From Synechococcus sp. BIOS-U3-1 (GTDB lineage Bacteria > Cyanobacteriota > Cyanobacteriia > PCC-6307 > Cyanobiaceae): 64,000 nt of DNA. The stretch is from contig NZ_CP047936.1 of NCBI RefSeq assembly GCF_014279975.1, positions 1,054,001 through 1,118,000 on the forward strand, read 5' to 3'. Positions within the stretch are counted from its first letter, which is position 1. Each line of letters starts with the position of its first letter. Positions 12,810-22,687 of the stretch are shown piece after piece. The notes below the pieces were generated by a model. That model saw nothing but the letters and a program-made list of their open reading frames with translations, did no database searches and had not been told where the DNA came from. The translations under genes and the position numbers were made by a program.

Positions 12810-13023
12810 GCGAATCCTCCGCAAATAGATGGATTCCGCGTCAGCCCCAGCCGCCCCTTTCTGGACGACCTAGTCCTGGGTGAATTCAGATTACGCGAAT
12901 TTTCTCGTTAAGCAAGGAAGCCTCCGGAGGAAACCCGAACAGATCTCCTTAACGGTCCAAAAGGGGTCCAAGGGCTTCTCGGAAACCCTCAAACCCCTTG
13001 TAAAACTTGCACTCATGGTCGGC
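12810..13023. other. Island end: inverted repeats beside tRNA fragment
   Basis: Gene-free junction region. It holds a CCTCCGGAGG palindrome (12921-12930) and an imperfect long inverted repeat AAGGGGT...ACCCCTT (12961-12967 with 12993-12999) with an inner AGGG/CCCT pair. These may be recombinase-binding or attachment-site features. No integrase is seen. Confidence 0.4.
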
Positions 13024-13062
13024 TTTCAAGACCAGAGCCATAAACCACTCGACCACCTCTCC
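13024..13062 (-). tRNA. tRNA-Ser(UGA), 5' fragment only
   Basis: Minus-strand text begins GGAGAGGTGGTCGAGTGGTT and continues through the D-arm to the anticodon loop CTTGAAA (anticodon UGA), 39 nt in all. After the anticodon loop the sequence no longer matches: there is no variable arm, T-arm or 3' acceptor strand. It therefore cannot be a working tRNA. A break inside the anticodon loop at an island edge is typical of tyrosine-recombinase attachment sites, so this probably marks the border of an integrated element. Confidence 0.75.
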
Positions 13063-13102
13063 TCGTTGCGTGACATCGATGACGTCCGCTGGATCAGTTT
13101 AA

Positions 13103-13126
13103 AGGAGTCACCACGCGATGACTCCT
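13103..13126 (-). terminator. Terminator after nrdJ
   Basis: AGGAGTCA/TGACTCCT, a perfect 8-bp stem with an 8-nt loop, followed on the minus strand by TTTAAAC. It lies 10 bp after the nrdJ stop. Confidence 0.6.
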
Positions 13127-13135
13127 GACTGTGGT

Positions 13136-15472
13136 TCAGTTGTTGGGCTTCGCCAGAGGCAAGAGACATTTATCTGAATCACATCCAGCCGGGCCGGCTT
13201 CGCTGATCTCGCCCATGTCGTAACGCTGCAGTGCTTCAAAGAAATCAGCACTCACACGCCGCTGAATGACGTCAGATTGCATCCGCTCATAGGTCGCGAG
13301 ATCGATTGGTTCGAATGGCAGGCGCGGGAAGGTGGCGTTGGCATCGAACCGGGCCAGCAAGGCAGCTGAGATGTAGCCCTCACCCCGATCGATGGTGCCG
13401 TGTAGTGCATCGACAAGATCGTCGATTTCATGCTCACGGAATTCGATCGTCGCTGATGTGTTGTGAGCTGTGTAATGGCTCTGCACCTGCATGTAGAAGT
13501 CAAACTGGGCCATAGCAGAGAAGGAGTTGATATCCACCGCATCTGCTCCAGGCAAGTTCGCCCAACTCACTTCGGTCGGAATTTCCACCAACCATTCCGT
13601 GCAACGGGGATCAAACGGATCATCGAGCAATCGACCCTGCTCGTCTTTGTCGGACTGGGATGGCACCACGGTATAGCCGTAGTCCATGCAGGCCATCGCC
13701 ACAGGATCGTTTTTACCAAAGGTGATGCGACGGATGAAACGCTGCGCTTTGGGAGGGTGCCAACCGGGAGCAGCACCGGTGAGCAGACTCTTTGTCCCGG
13801 CAGGTTGAACCGTGGTGCAGCGATTGGGGCGACGGAGACCGTGACGGTCGCAGTAATCCCAAACCGCTTCATTCACTGTTGCTTTCCAGCGGCTGAGATA
13901 CTCCGCTTCCTGGCGCTTGAATTCGCGGCCTTCTTCGGTGTCTGGACGACCGGCTTCCCACCATTTCAGCCAAGGAGTTCCGAAGGCGTGCACAAAGAAA
14001 TCGAACAGGCCTGTGAAGCTCACTCCGACGATGGGATCCCAAGCACGGCTTTGGCGGTAGCGCTCCACTTCAAATTCATGGTTCAGAAGGCAAGCCACCG
14101 ATAAGGCACCGGCTCTGAAAGCGTCTCGTTGCCCCTCATCATCGCTTGGGTCGATCTGGTTGAGATGAACTTCAGCGAGGTTGCAGTGGAAGTCAGCCCC
14201 GAGAATCTCACCACAGGGATTGAGCCCATAGCGACCGAGTCGATGTTCGAGTTCGTCAGCAGCGATCGGTCCGTGATTCAGATTCAGCCAGCGACCGGCC
14301 TCTTCTTTGCCTTGATCGCAATAGATGTCGATGAACTCCCGACGCAGTTCAGGGGTGGAGAGCAGATCGGCGTTGGATCGAGCAATCGCTTCAGGTGCGA
14401 ACTGGATCGCTCCTTCACCGCTGTGGAACTGTCGGGTGACCGCCTCCAGCAGCACCTCACGACTGGGACGGGTGTGATACACCCGGGTGTGGTTGGCCAT
14501 GCGCAAGGCGTCACGCTCGGGATCAATCCGCCAGTTGCCATCAGCATCCTGCTGCCAGAGGTTGTCTTTGGCTCCCGCTGCGCTGGTGTCGTTGGAAGCG
14601 AACTGACGCATCCCTGCGCTGCGTCTGATATTGCCGGCCACGATTGTGACGGCAGCCTCATCAATCAGCAGGCAGCATTCGATGGATGTCAGTCTTCGTC
14701 CAACGGCTTTGCCTAGAAGGCGGGCCACACGTCCGTAGAGATCCTTCAGCTTGACCGGGTTGGCCATACCTCCAAACCCTTTGAGAGTTTCGCCGACAGG
14801 GCGAACATCCGAGAGGTCCACATCAACCTTCACCGTGCGCCCTGCAAAACGCTCGTCGCTGCTGAGGTTGAGCAGCAACTGATAACTATCGACCCAACCG
14901 CGACGAGTATCGCCCACGCGGATTGAAACTCTGTCGCCATCGATGGTGAAGCTGGTGGAGTCCTGACGCTCATCAGCAGGTGTCGCACCGATGTCGGTGA
15001 CCTTGGTGACCTCAATCGGATTGATGACTACCGGCAGTCGATCGATCAGGTGGGGCTCGATGATGGCGCCTGTGCCGCAACCCATCATCGCCAGGTCCAT
15101 CATCAGACCGAACGCTTCCCAGTCCACAAGATTGGTGGAGGTGCAGTTGTAAGAGCCGGAGAAATTCTCCTGCCGTTCAATCCAAGGGGTGCCTCCGATC
15201 CACAGCCAACGCCCTGAAGGCAAAGCTTTCTTGTCGGCCTGCATCCGTGCCAAGAGCGACACCTCTTCGTCGGTGAGCTGACCGAGCTTCTGCAAGCCAC
15301 CGAGGTTTCGGGATCCGACTTCACCCCAACTCTCTCTTCCGGTGGTCCGGCGTCGGCTGTAGGTCCGATAAAAAACGGGATTAGCTGCGGGAGCTGTGGC
15401 GGGGAAGTCGCCATTGCTGGACAAAGTTTCGGCAATGTCCTTGGTGTCACTGCGGCTTGGAGACAGGGTCAC
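13136..15472 (-). CDS. nrdJ: Class II (adenosylcobalamin-dependent) ribonucleotide reductase (778 aa)
   Basis: Reduces ribonucleoside triphosphates to deoxyribonucleotides using a radical from coenzyme B12. The visible family features are the N-terminal active-site Cys in FSGSYNC, the NPCGEI finger-loop motif (radical Cys and Glu), FRAGALSVACLLNHEFEVE, and the C-terminal redox Cys pair CDSDKC close to the end. The length matches cyanobacterial and lactobacillus-type enzymes. Monomeric class II enzymes need no partner gene, and none is adjacent. No recognisable B12 riboswitch was found in the 200 bp upstream. It flanks the island at the tRNA-Ser fragment. Confidence 0.93.
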   Translation of the reverse strand: MTLSPSRSDTKDIAETLSSNGDFPATAPAANPVFYRTYSRRRTTGRESWGEVGSRNLGGLQKLGQLTDEEVSLLARMQADKKALPSGRWLWIGGTPWIERQENFSGSYNCTSTNLVDWEAFGLMMDLAMMGCGTGAIIEPHLIDRLPVVINPIEVTKVTDIGATPADERQDSTSFTIDGDRVSIRVGDTRRGWVDSYQLLLNLSSDERFAGRTVKVDVDLSDVRPVGETLKGFGGMANPVKLKDLYGRVARLLGKAVGRRLTSIECCLLIDEAAVTIVAGNIRRSAGMRQFASNDTSAAGAKDNLWQQDADGNWRIDPERDALRMANHTRVYHTRPSREVLLEAVTRQFHSGEGAIQFAPEAIARSNADLLSTPELRREFIDIYCDQGKEEAGRWLNLNHGPIAADELEHRLGRYGLNPCGEILGADFHCNLAEVHLNQIDPSDDEGQRDAFRAGALSVACLLNHEFEVERYRQSRAWDPIVGVSFTGLFDFFVHAFGTPWLKWWEAGRPDTEEGREFKRQEAEYLSRWKATVNEAVWDYCDRHGLRRPNRCTTVQPAGTKSLLTGAAPGWHPPKAQRFIRRITFGKNDPVAMACMDYGYTVVPSQSDKDEQGRLLDDPFDPRCTEWLVEIPTEVSWANLPGADAVDINSFSAMAQFDFYMQVQSHYTAHNTSATIEFREHEIDDLVDALHGTIDRGEGYISAALLARFDANATFPRLPFEPIDLATYERMQSDVIQRRVSADFFEALQRYDMGEISEAGPAGCDSDKCLLPLAKPNN

Positions 15473-15674
15473 GTTGTCAGGCGGGTCAGTGCGAGCACCC
15501 TAACGCCAGTAATGGGGGTAGCAAGTGGTTGGTGGCACTATCTGCAGTGTCGCTGCTCAAAAGGGGTGAGGGACTGCCACCATTTCAAGCAGTCACCGTG
15601 ACTAGGCCGATGGATCGCATTGAAATTCCATTCCCCACACAGCCTTTGCGGCTGATTGCCAATAAATCGATCCG

Positions 15675-16388
15675 ATGATTCTGCGCATTCCTGAGCCTGA
15701 AGTGATGAATGACCCGCTGCAGGTGGATGCCTATGCAGCAGCTGATTTCAGTGGAACTGATCAGGCGATGGTCGAGCGGATCTCCATGTTGCTTCAGACA
15801 TCGGGTGCGTCTTTCGCTGCACAAGCTCGTTTGCTGGATCTCGGTTGTGGACCAGGAAACATCACCGCTCGTCTTGCCAAGCGGTGGCCTAGCTGTTCGG
15901 TGCTCGGGCTCGATGCGGCCGACCGAATGATCGCTGTGGCGAACAATCGCCGCCGTGCAGCTGGTTTGTCCCAAGAGCGTCTCCGATATGGGCAGGCTCT
16001 GCTGCCAATTCATCGAGCAGATCAACCGGCGGACCTAATTGTTAGTAACAGCTTGCTGCATCATCTCCATGATCCTCAGCAGCTTTGGTCATCGCTGATT
16101 CCACTGGCATCGCCCCGCTGCTTAGTGGTGCATCGCGACCTTCGGCGTCCAGACAGCGCAGCAAGCATCGATCGACTTTGTCAGTCCCATGTCGCCGATG
16201 CTCCATCGGTGCTTCAGCGGGATTATCGGGCTTCACTGCATGCCTCCTTCACGGTGGAGGAGGTCAAATCGCAGTTGCAGCATGCTGGTCTGGGGAACTT
16301 ACAGGTGACTGCCGTTGAAGATCGCTACTTGGAGGTGAGTGGCTGGATCACGGGCTGTCAGGCTGGATTCGATCAATGCAAGCCATGA
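15675..16388 (+). CDS. SAM-dependent methyltransferase, class I (237 aa)
   Basis: Glycine-rich SAM motif [20 protein letters not shown] (about residues 53-72), acidic residue after strand 2 ([11 protein letters not shown]), and motif IV-like [15 protein letters not shown]. This is the Rossmann-fold type 11/25 family; the substrate cannot be told. The end overlaps the start of prfC by four bases (ATGA), so the two are coupled. Confidence 0.8.
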   Translation: MILRIPEPEVMNDPLQVDAYAAADFSGTDQAMVERISMLLQTSGASFAAQARLLDLGCGPGNITARLAKRWPSCSVLGLDAADRMIAVANNRRRAAGLSQERLRYGQALLPIHRADQPADLIVSNSLLHHLHDPQQLWSSLIPLASPRCLVVHRDLRRPDSAASIDRLCQSHVADAPSVLQRDYRASLHASFTVEEVKSQLQHAGLGNLQVTAVEDRYLEVSGWITGCQAGFDQCKP

Positions 16389-18022
16389 GTACCGATTCAG
16401 CACTTCAGGACGGACGTGAGCTGCTGGATGCGGTGGCGCGACGCCGCAATTTTGCGATTATTTCCCACCCTGACGCGGGTAAAACCACGCTCACTGAGAA
16501 ATTGCTGCTCTACGGGGGCGCTATTCAGCAGGCTGGTGCGGTGAAAGCTCGCGGTGAGCAGCGCAAGGTCACCTCCGATTGGATGGAGATTGAGAAGCAA
16601 CGGGGTATTTCGATCACCTCCACCGTTCTTCAGTTTGATTACACGGGTAACACCATCAATCTGCTGGATACGCCCGGCCACCAAGACTTTTCAGAAGACA
16701 CCTATCGGACCCTGGCAGCAGCGGATAACGCCGTGATGCTTGAAGACGCGGCCAAGGGACTTGAGCCGCAGACCCGCAAGCTGTTTGAGGTTTGCCGCAT
16801 GCGTGAAATTCCAATCTTCACGTTCATCAACAAGATGGATCGGCCGGGTCGGGAACCTCTCGCACTGCTTGATGAAATCGAATCGGAACTAGAACTGACT
16901 CCTTGGGCCGTGAACTGGCCGATCGGCAGTGGCGAACAGTTTCGTGGGGTGATTGACCGCCGTTCCCATGAAGTGATTTTGTTCAGTCGTGCTGAACGCG
17001 GGCGCCAATCGGAAGAGCGCCATCTTTCTTTGGATGATCCTGAGCTTAAAGCGCTTGTGGAACCCGAGCTGCTCGAACAGGCGATTGAGGAGATGGAGCT
17101 GCTGGACGCTGCAGGCGCTGAACTTGACCTGGAGCTGGTGCATGCCGGCGAGCTGACACCTGTGTTCTTTGGCTCGGCGATGACCAATTTCGGTGTGCGC
17201 CCCTTTCTCAATGCGTTTCTGGAGATGGCTCAGAAGCCTGTGGCGCGTCAGGGGCAAGACGGTCCTGTGGACCCTTTGCGGCCTGACTTCAGTGGTTTTG
17301 TGTTCAAACTGCAGGCCAATATGGATCCTCGTCATAGGGATCGTGTCGCATTTGTACGCGTCTGCAGCGGACGTTTTGAAAAAGACATGACAGTTCGGCA
17401 TGCCCGTACGGGAAAAGCTATTCGTTTGTCACGCCCGCAGAAACTATTCGGGCAGGATCGTGAGGTTGTAGAAGATGCATTCCCGGGCGATGTGATTGGA
17501 CTCAACAATCCTGGGATGTTCTCGATCGGCGACACCCTTTACACCGGTACCAAGGTTGAGTACGAAGGGATTCCCTGTTTTAGTCCAGAAATATTCAGCT
17601 GGCTGCGTAATCCCAATCCCTCAGCATTCAAGAATTTTCGTAAGGGAGTGAATGAATTACGTGAAGAGGGCGCAGTGCAGATTCTCTATGACAATGACGA
17701 AAGCAAAAGAGATCCGATCCTCGCTGCAGTCGGTCAGCTGCAACTTGAGGTTGTGCAGCATCGTCTTCAGAACGAATATGGGGTTGAGACCCGTTTGGAG
17801 CCTCTTGGATATCAAGTGGCTCGTTGGGTCACTGGTGGATGGCCCTCTTTGGAGAAAGTCGGTCGGATCTTCAATTGCAAAACCGTGAGGGATGCATGGA
17901 ATCGACCGGTTCTGTTATTTAAGAATGACTGGAATCTGAATCAGCTGCATGAAGAGCATCCCGGTCTGGAGCTCAGTGCTGTGGCTCCTGTCGTGAGTGG
18001 AGTTGAGCCGATCAGTCTTTGA
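16385..18022 (+). CDS. prfC: Peptide chain release factor 3
   Basis: GTPase that recycles RF1/RF2 from the ribosome after termination. G1 [15 protein letters not shown], switch region [12 protein letters not shown]3 [13 protein letters not shown]4 [12 protein letters not shown], then EF-G-like domain II and the RF3 C-terminal domain ([17 protein letters not shown]). 545 aa, the family length. The ATG at 16385 is the natural start; the ATG at 16376 is two codons earlier than needed. A later promoter for the following genes is unknown. Confidence 0.95.
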   Translation: MSTDSALQDGRELLDAVARRRNFAIISHPDAGKTTLTEKLLLYGGAIQQAGAVKARGEQRKVTSDWMEIEKQRGISITSTVLQFDYTGNTINLLDTPGHQDFSEDTYRTLAAADNAVMLEDAAKGLEPQTRKLFEVCRMREIPIFTFINKMDRPGREPLALLDEIESELELTPWAVNWPIGSGEQFRGVIDRRSHEVILFSRAERGRQSEERHLSLDDPELKALVEPELLEQAIEEMELLDAAGAELDLELVHAGELTPVFFGSAMTNFGVRPFLNAFLEMAQKPVARQGQDGPVDPLRPDFSGFVFKLQANMDPRHRDRVAFVRVCSGRFEKDMTVRHARTGKAIRLSRPQKLFGQDREVVEDAFPGDVIGLNNPGMFSIGDTLYTGTKVEYEGIPCFSPEIFSWLRNPNPSAFKNFRKGVNELREEGAVQILYDNDESKRDPILAAVGQLQLEVVQHRLQNEYGVETRLEPLGYQVARWVTGGWPSLEKVGRIFNCKTVRDAWNRPVLLFKNDWNLNQLHEEHPGLELSAVAPVVSGVEPISL

Positions 18023-18529
18023 TCGTGATACTTGTGTAATATTCCGTTCGTTATAAGTCCTCTAGTTGAAATTAGTTTGCCTCACTGAAATCAGAAAAAC
18101 GATCCATTGGCGTTAAGAATTTTTTGTACGGCAGTTATGATTAAGGATTAATGCACTCAAAATGCCTGGCTTACACCTTTGGTAATTAGACCTTTGTGAG
18201 TCTGAACGGGAGGCCACTTATTTTGAAGATGCTCGTCGAGCGAGGATTGTTTCGCTGTTAAATCCAAAATGCAAAAGTGCAACTCAGAAGGACATTGATA
18301 ACTACTTGTGGTTGCTATTTCAGGCCTGTTGAATTTCGGTTTTCGTTTTCCTCGTCTTTGTTTCCAGCGAATGCTGTGCTGTTCTTTGGGAGGCTGCTTG
18401 TGCGCTCGTTTCAGAGCAGTAGCGTGATCTGATGGGAATCGTTGTTGGCTTGAACTTCAATCCTTGCTGAAATGTTGAGATTCACTTGCAATTGGTTTTC
18501 AGTCACGGGCAGGCAACTCCATCGCCAGA
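18023..18529. other. Gene-free stretch of about 500 bp
   Basis: AT-rich compared with neighbours. No open frame with a convincing start, no tRNA and no clear terminator hairpin were seen. A short CTCG-tcgag-CGAG palindrome lies near 18228. Could host a small RNA, but nothing specific supports it. Confidence 0.4.
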
Positions 18530-18775
18530 ATGTTGCCTCTGAAGCGGTCTGCTGTGGACACCCTCTGGCTGCACCGTCCTTGTGATGACGGTGGTACTGA
18601 TTACATCTGTTTTCGTGATCATCGAGATCACGTCGAGGTTTTGGAGGGATATCACCTGCCTCCCCAAATGCCTTTGATCAAGCACCGTCAGGTCTTGCTC
18701 AACGCCGATGTACCTAGGTTTCGGCACCGTTTCGAGCGTCAGCATGGATTTCGGCACGGTCCTCCACTGTTCTGA
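18530..18775 (+). CDS. Hypothetical protein (81 aa)
   Basis: His/Arg-rich, mixed composition (DYICFRDHRDHVEVLEGYH, RFRHRFERQHGF). The plus-strand frame has codon use typical of neighbouring genes; the opposite frame at 18503-18757 does not. No motif or family recognised. Confidence 0.45.
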   Translation: MLPLKRSAVDTLWLHRPCDDGGTDYICFRDHRDHVEVLEGYHLPPQMPLIKHRQVLLNADVPRFRHRFERQHGFRHGPPLF

Positions 18776-18850
18776 GCTGCTTCTAAATCTGAGGTTTCTG
18801 CTCGCTTGAGCGAGTCTCTCGATAATCTCTAGAGAGATTTCTGTATCTCA

Positions 18851-19540
18851 ATGGCTGCAGGACTGGATCCAAGTTCGGATTCGAATTCCAAGGATCCCTA
18901 TTCCTTGCTTGGCGTCAATCCTGGCGATGGATTCGAAGATGTTCAAAAAGCTAGAGATCGGGTTGTTGCATCCTGCGGTGATGATGCTGTAGCCCGAGCT
19001 CGTGTAGAGGCCGCTTATGACGCGGTCTTGATGGCGCGTCTTCGTGACCGTCAGTCGGGTCGCCTTAGCTCGGCAGCCGCTTCTGCTTCACAGGTTGAGC
19101 GCCAACAGGTTTCTGCTGGAGTTCCTACTACTGGTAATGGTCCTGCAGCGTTGTTGACACGTCTGCGTGGCATGTCACTACCGGCGCCATCATTTAGCGG
19201 CGCCGGTTTGATGCCTGATCTGCAATTAGTGCAGGGTCAGGGTCTTCTTGTGCGCTCCATCGCGGGGGCGTTGGCGTTGCTGCTTTTGTTGCTGGCACCT
19301 CAAACTGTTGATCTGCTTCTGGCCCTGTCAACGATCGCTGTGTTCATCAGCCAGGTCAAGCGAGGCCGTCGGCCCTTGGGCTCTCTTGGCTGGACGCTTC
19401 TGATTCTGGTTGTGGGTCTGGCTCTGGGTGCATTGCTCGGTGCCGCAACTGTTCAGACGGGTCTGCCGCTTGGTGTCGAGCAGTGGCAGGCTTTGCCCGC
19501 CTTGCTGATGTTGCTTGCTGGAGCTCTTTTACTCGCTTGA
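18851..19540 (+). CDS. CPP1-like protein: degenerate J-domain plus membrane region (229 aa)
   Basis: Residues 15-65 form a J-domain-like fold without HPD ([20 protein letters not shown]). A disordered Ser/Ala/Gln stretch follows, then three or four transmembrane helices from about residue 138 ([38 protein letters not shown]). This is the DUF3353/CPP1 family, a chaperone-like membrane protein known from plants to stabilise protochlorophyllide oxidoreductase. Its end overlaps the end of hslO on the other strand by 12 bp. Confidence 0.8.
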   Translation: MAAGLDPSSDSNSKDPYSLLGVNPGDGFEDVQKARDRVVASCGDDAVARARVEAAYDAVLMARLRDRQSGRLSSAAASASQVERQQVSAGVPTTGNGPAALLTRLRGMSLPAPSFSGAGLMPDLQLVQGQGLLVRSIAGALALLLLLLAPQTVDLLLALSTIAVFISQVKRGRRPLGSLGWTLLILVVGLALGALLGAATVQTGLPLGVEQWQALPALLMLLAGALLLA

Positions 19541-20449
19541 TTGGGTCATGTCGTCAATCAGGATTTGAAGTTCTGATTCATTGAATCGATAAATCTCGCT
19601 GCAGAAGTGACAGGTGAGCTCTGCTCCCTTGTCTTCTTTCAGCATGGACTGCAGTTCGTCTTTGCCCAGCAAGGTGAGAGCACCCAGGCTTCGTTCACGG
19701 CTGCAGAAACAGTGGAATTGCACCGTCTGAGTCGGTTCGCTCCGTGGGATGGGCTGAGGATCGAGATCGGGAAAAACATCCCGGAGCAACTGTTCAGGAT
19801 GATCGCCGCAGTTGTGCAACGTCTGGCTGAAATGATCAATCTCGCGGCACCTCTCCTCAAGCAGAGCGACCAATGCTGGCTCTTCTGCAGCCTTGGGCAG
19901 AACCTGAACCAGTAGCCCTCCGCTGCTTTGCAATCCTTCGCTGTTGATCGTTTCACCTACAAACACCGCTGAGGGCGTCTGTTCGGAGTGGAGCAGATAG
20001 GAGGCGACATCGTCGCCGATACCTCCGCTGACCAGCTCAACTGTGCTGCTAAACGGTTCCCCTTTGCCGTCGTCCCGCACCACATGCAGATAACCGGTTC
20101 CTGCTGCCGAACTGAAGTCAAAACTGGCGTGCCCTTCGGAATCGCGGATTGGGTCGAGTTCAAGCGAGGGGTTGCCAACAAATCCACGCACGCTTCCGTC
20201 TCGGCCTGCATCAACTGTCAGGCCTCTGAGAGGGCCGTCTGATCCCAGCCGAAGATTCACGCGCCCATGCCGCACTTTCATGGAACTGGCCAGTAGTAGG
20301 CCAGCACCCATCGCTCTGCCGAGCATCACAGTGGTGAGGTATGAGAGTCCATGTCGTGATTGGGCAGCACGCGAGGTTTCGCCGGTGGTCACCGCCACAA
20401 GCCTGATTCCTCCGCCTGCTGCGGTGGCCCGGACCAGCCGATCAGCCAT
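19529..20449 (-). CDS. hslO: Redox-regulated chaperone Hsp33
   Basis: Holdase activated by oxidation. The N-terminal core domain ([34 protein letters not shown]) is followed by the C-terminal zinc switch with a CFCSRE (CxC) pair and a CHFC (CxxC) pair, complete for the family. 306 aa, usual length. The next minus-strand gene upstream is the ABC ATPase at 20471, 21 bp away, so co-transcription is likely. Confidence 0.93.
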   Translation of the reverse strand: MADRLVRATAAGGGIRLVAVTTGETSRAAQSRHGLSYLTTVMLGRAMGAGLLLASSMKVRHGRVNLRLGSDGPLRGLTVDAGRDGSVRGFVGNPSLELDPIRDSEGHASFDFSSAAGTGYLHVVRDDGKGEPFSSTVELVSGGIGDDVASYLLHSEQTPSAVFVGETINSEGLQSSGGLLVQVLPKAAEEPALVALLEERCREIDHFSQTLHNCGDHPEQLLRDVFPDLDPQPIPRSEPTQTVQFHCFCSRERSLGALTLLGKDELQSMLKEDKGAELTCHFCSEIYRFNESELQILIDDMTQSSE

Positions 20450-20470
20450 GGCTCTTCAATAACCCAGGCG

Positions 20471-21103
20471 TCATGGTGACAGAGCATGCAGCCGCCCATT
20501 GCGCAGGCGCAGGTGCTCGCAGCTCCATCCTTGGAACAGCTCCGGCTCATGGGTGACCACGATCAATAAACGGTCCTTGCTCAGCCGGTCAAGCAGTTCG
20601 AGCACTTCGGCACGCACCGACCAGTCGAGTCCTGCGGTGGGTTCATCGAGTAGCAGCACATCCGGCTTGCGCAGCAGCTGAACCGCTAAGGCGAGACGCC
20701 GCTGCTGTCCGCCGCTGAGTCGCTCTGGAGCTTGACGTCCATTCACTCCGCTGAGTCCGACCTTTCGAAGCGCTGAAATCATCTCTTCGCTGCTCAACCG
20801 CCGATGGCCCAGCTTCAGTTCCTGGTTGACGCTCAAGCCCAGAAAATGTCGTTCTGGAAACTGAAACACCACTCCGCAAAGCCAGCGTCGTTGGCGCTGA
20901 TTAAGCAGCTGATCGTTCCAGCGGATGCTGCCGGAGCTAGCACCGGCCATCCCGCTAATCACTTCTAGGAGACTGGTTTTTCCACTGCCGCTGTCGCCAG
21001 AAATGAGCAGTGGGCTCCCGGGATCGGCCTTCAGCTGAATGCTGTTTAACACCAACCGCTCGGCGGTTGCAGGTCTGTAGTCGATATCGATGAGTTCCAG
21101 CAT
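20471..21103 (-). CDS. ABC transporter ATP-binding protein (210 aa)
   Basis: Walker A ISGDSGSGKTSLLEVI, Q-loop region VVFQFPERHF, signature RLSGGQQRRLALA, Walker B DVLLLDEPTAGLDW, His switch VVTHEP. The Q-loop FPERHFLG resembles CbiO/EcfA-type energy-coupling ATPases and cyanobacterial homologues. No permease is adjacent, so substrate is unknown; a stand-alone ECF-like ATPase is a reasonable guess. Confidence 0.85.
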   Translation of the reverse strand: MLELIDIDYRPATAERLVLNSIQLKADPGSPLLISGDSGSGKTSLLEVISGMAGASSGSIRWNDQLLNQRQRRWLCGVVFQFPERHFLGLSVNQELKLGHRRLSSEEMISALRKVGLSGVNGRQAPERLSGGQQRRLALAVQLLRKPDVLLLDEPTAGLDWSVRAEVLELLDRLSKDRLLIVVTHEPELFQGWSCEHLRLRNGRLHALSP

Positions 21104-21195
21104 TCCGATCGAATGCCCCGGTCTGGGCTGCCTTGGCTCTCCAGCATGGTCGATTGGTCCTTCGCCGGCGATGATGACGAGGTCAGCAGTGGGTC

Positions 21196-21645
21196 ATGCG
21201 CGTTCGCTTCCGGGAGGTTGATCCCTTCAATTGCTGGGTCTGGTTGCGATTCAGCGAGATTCCCAGTCAGGGAGAACAGAATTATGTGGATGGCATCTTT
21301 GACAGTTGGTACGTATTGGGACGTCTTGGTGGTTTCAATGCCGAGAGTCTGCAGGTGCACGAGGAAGGCGATCAGCTCAGCTGGATGAATTACGAGGCCG
21401 AGGAGGCCACGGGGGTGATGCCAGCCCTGATGCACAACATGGGTCAGATGGAGTACCAGCAGGAATGGGCCCGTTGCTGGATTGATCTGGGCACCAGTGA
21501 TGGGATTGCTCTTGATGTTCTGATCAATGCACTGCGCCAACTTGATTCCGATGTAGTTCAGATCGAGGAACTGCTGATCGGTGGTGTGAATGATGACTGG
21601 CCGGTCGAGGACCATCCCGACAGTGTTTTTCCCAACATGGGTTGA
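21196..21645 (+). CDS. DUF3531 family protein (149 aa)
   Basis: Sequence follows the cyanobacterial/plastid DUF3531 pattern: VRFREVDPFNCWVWLRF, QNYVDGIFDSWYVLGRLGGF, ending DDWPVEDHPDSVF. Function unknown, soluble. The stop overlaps the possible TTG start of rsmE, so these two are probably one operon. Confidence 0.8.
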   Translation: MRVRFREVDPFNCWVWLRFSEIPSQGEQNYVDGIFDSWYVLGRLGGFNAESLQVHEEGDQLSWMNYEAEEATGVMPALMHNMGQMEYQQEWARCWIDLGTSDGIALDVLINALRQLDSDVVQIEELLIGGVNDDWPVEDHPDSVFPNMG

Positions 21646-21653
21646 TTGTTGTC

Positions 21654-22403
21654 GTGGCGGAACGACGTCGTCTATTGATTGATTCCGCCAGGTTGCAGTG
21701 TGCGGATGACCATCGTCGTTTTGGTCTTGAAGATCATGAATCCCGCTACCTGCGCAAAGTTCTGCGTCTGAAGCACGGTGCTCAGTTGGATGTCATTGAC
21801 GGCTGCGGCAACCTTTGGCTCGCTCGTCTGCTGGAGGGACAACAACTCGAGTTGTGTACAGAGATCACGGCGCCCAGTCAGACCGTGATCCCCCCACTGC
21901 CGAAACTTAGTTTGGCCATTGCGCTGATCCGTCGAGGCATGGATGACGTGATGCGGATGGCGTGTGAGTTGGGTGTGGACAGGCTGCAACCGCTTAATTG
22001 TCGACGTTCCGTTCCACAGGCTGAGCATCGTCCGCAGCGTTGGAACTCGATCCTGCAGGAAGCCGTGGAACAGTGCGAGCGGCTCTGGGCTCCTGAACTT
22101 CACGCGGTGTGTTCCGCCGCACAGTGGTGGAACACACCTGATCCGCATGATTTGCGCCTGATCGCGGTCGCTCGTGAGCTGGAGAGTCCTCGACTCTCTG
22201 AACTGCTCGCTGCTCAGGCCTCAGTGGATCGATCTATCTGGCTTTCGATCGGACCCGAGGGGGGATGGAGCGATCAGGAACTTGCTGCGGCTCAAGCAGC
22301 AGGTTGGATCTTTGTTTCCCTCGGTGACACCATCCTGCGCAGCTCAACAGCCGCGGTGTCTGGAGTCAGCAGCATGAGCAACTGGCGCACACTCAAGTGC
22401 TGA
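21654..22403 (+). CDS. rsmE: 16S rRNA m3U1498 methyltransferase
   Basis: SPOUT-class SAM methyltransferase that modifies U1498 of 16S rRNA. N-terminal PUA-like domain (RYLRKVLRLKHGAQLDVIDG), then the SPOUT domain with KLSLAIALIRRGMDDVMRMA, SIGPEGGWSDQEL and SLGDTILRSSTAAV (knot and SAM-binding loop). GTG at 21654 is taken as start; a TTG at 21642 is in frame and overlaps the upstream stop, so it is possible too. Confidence 0.9.
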   Translation: MAERRRLLIDSARLQCADDHRRFGLEDHESRYLRKVLRLKHGAQLDVIDGCGNLWLARLLEGQQLELCTEITAPSQTVIPPLPKLSLAIALIRRGMDDVMRMACELGVDRLQPLNCRRSVPQAEHRPQRWNSILQEAVEQCERLWAPELHAVCSAAQWWNTPDPHDLRLIAVARELESPRLSELLAAQASVDRSIWLSIGPEGGWSDQELAAAQAAGWIFVSLGDTILRSSTAAVSGVSSMSNWRTLKC

Positions 22404-22687
22404 GGCTTCGTCGCTTACAAGCATCCATGAAAGGTCTCCCTGTGACTCCCATGCGTTGCATCAGAGCGATCTGAACGGAGGAGGGGTTTTGAAGCGCAGC
22501 TCCCACTCCAGGATCTGACCGTCCTGAACTCATGACTGGTCTTGAACCCATCTGTCCGCACAGTTAACCGAGGCGGCTCGTGAATCACTGCAGGGGGATT
22601 TTGAATGGTCCTTGTCGGTTCTGGCAGAGGATGTGTCTCCTCTTTGCTGGTCATCGGGATCGTGCCCGACAGTGATCCCCCCAATGT
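22404..22687. other. Gene-free stretch
   Basis: Between the convergent rsmE and the gene at 22688. It holds a TCGGG/CCCGA inverted repeat near 22650, which may end transcription from one side. No supported gene is seen. Confidence 0.4.

Noticed and set aside
12880-13128. 82-codon plus-strand frame (GTG start) at the island edge
   Set aside because: It runs antisense through the tRNA-Ser fragment, the long inverted repeat and the nrdJ terminator; no recognisable protein features.
14129-14716. 195-codon frame antisense to nrdJ
   Set aside because: Antisense shadow of a well supported enzyme gene.
15473-15674. Possible cobalamin riboswitch upstream of nrdJ
   Set aside because: No B12-box or other conserved riboswitch blocks could be matched in this stretch.
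18503-18757. 84-codon minus-strand frame opposite the 18530 gene
   Set aside because: Codon composition and low complexity (ITKTDVISTTVITR) point to the plus-strand frame as the better choice.
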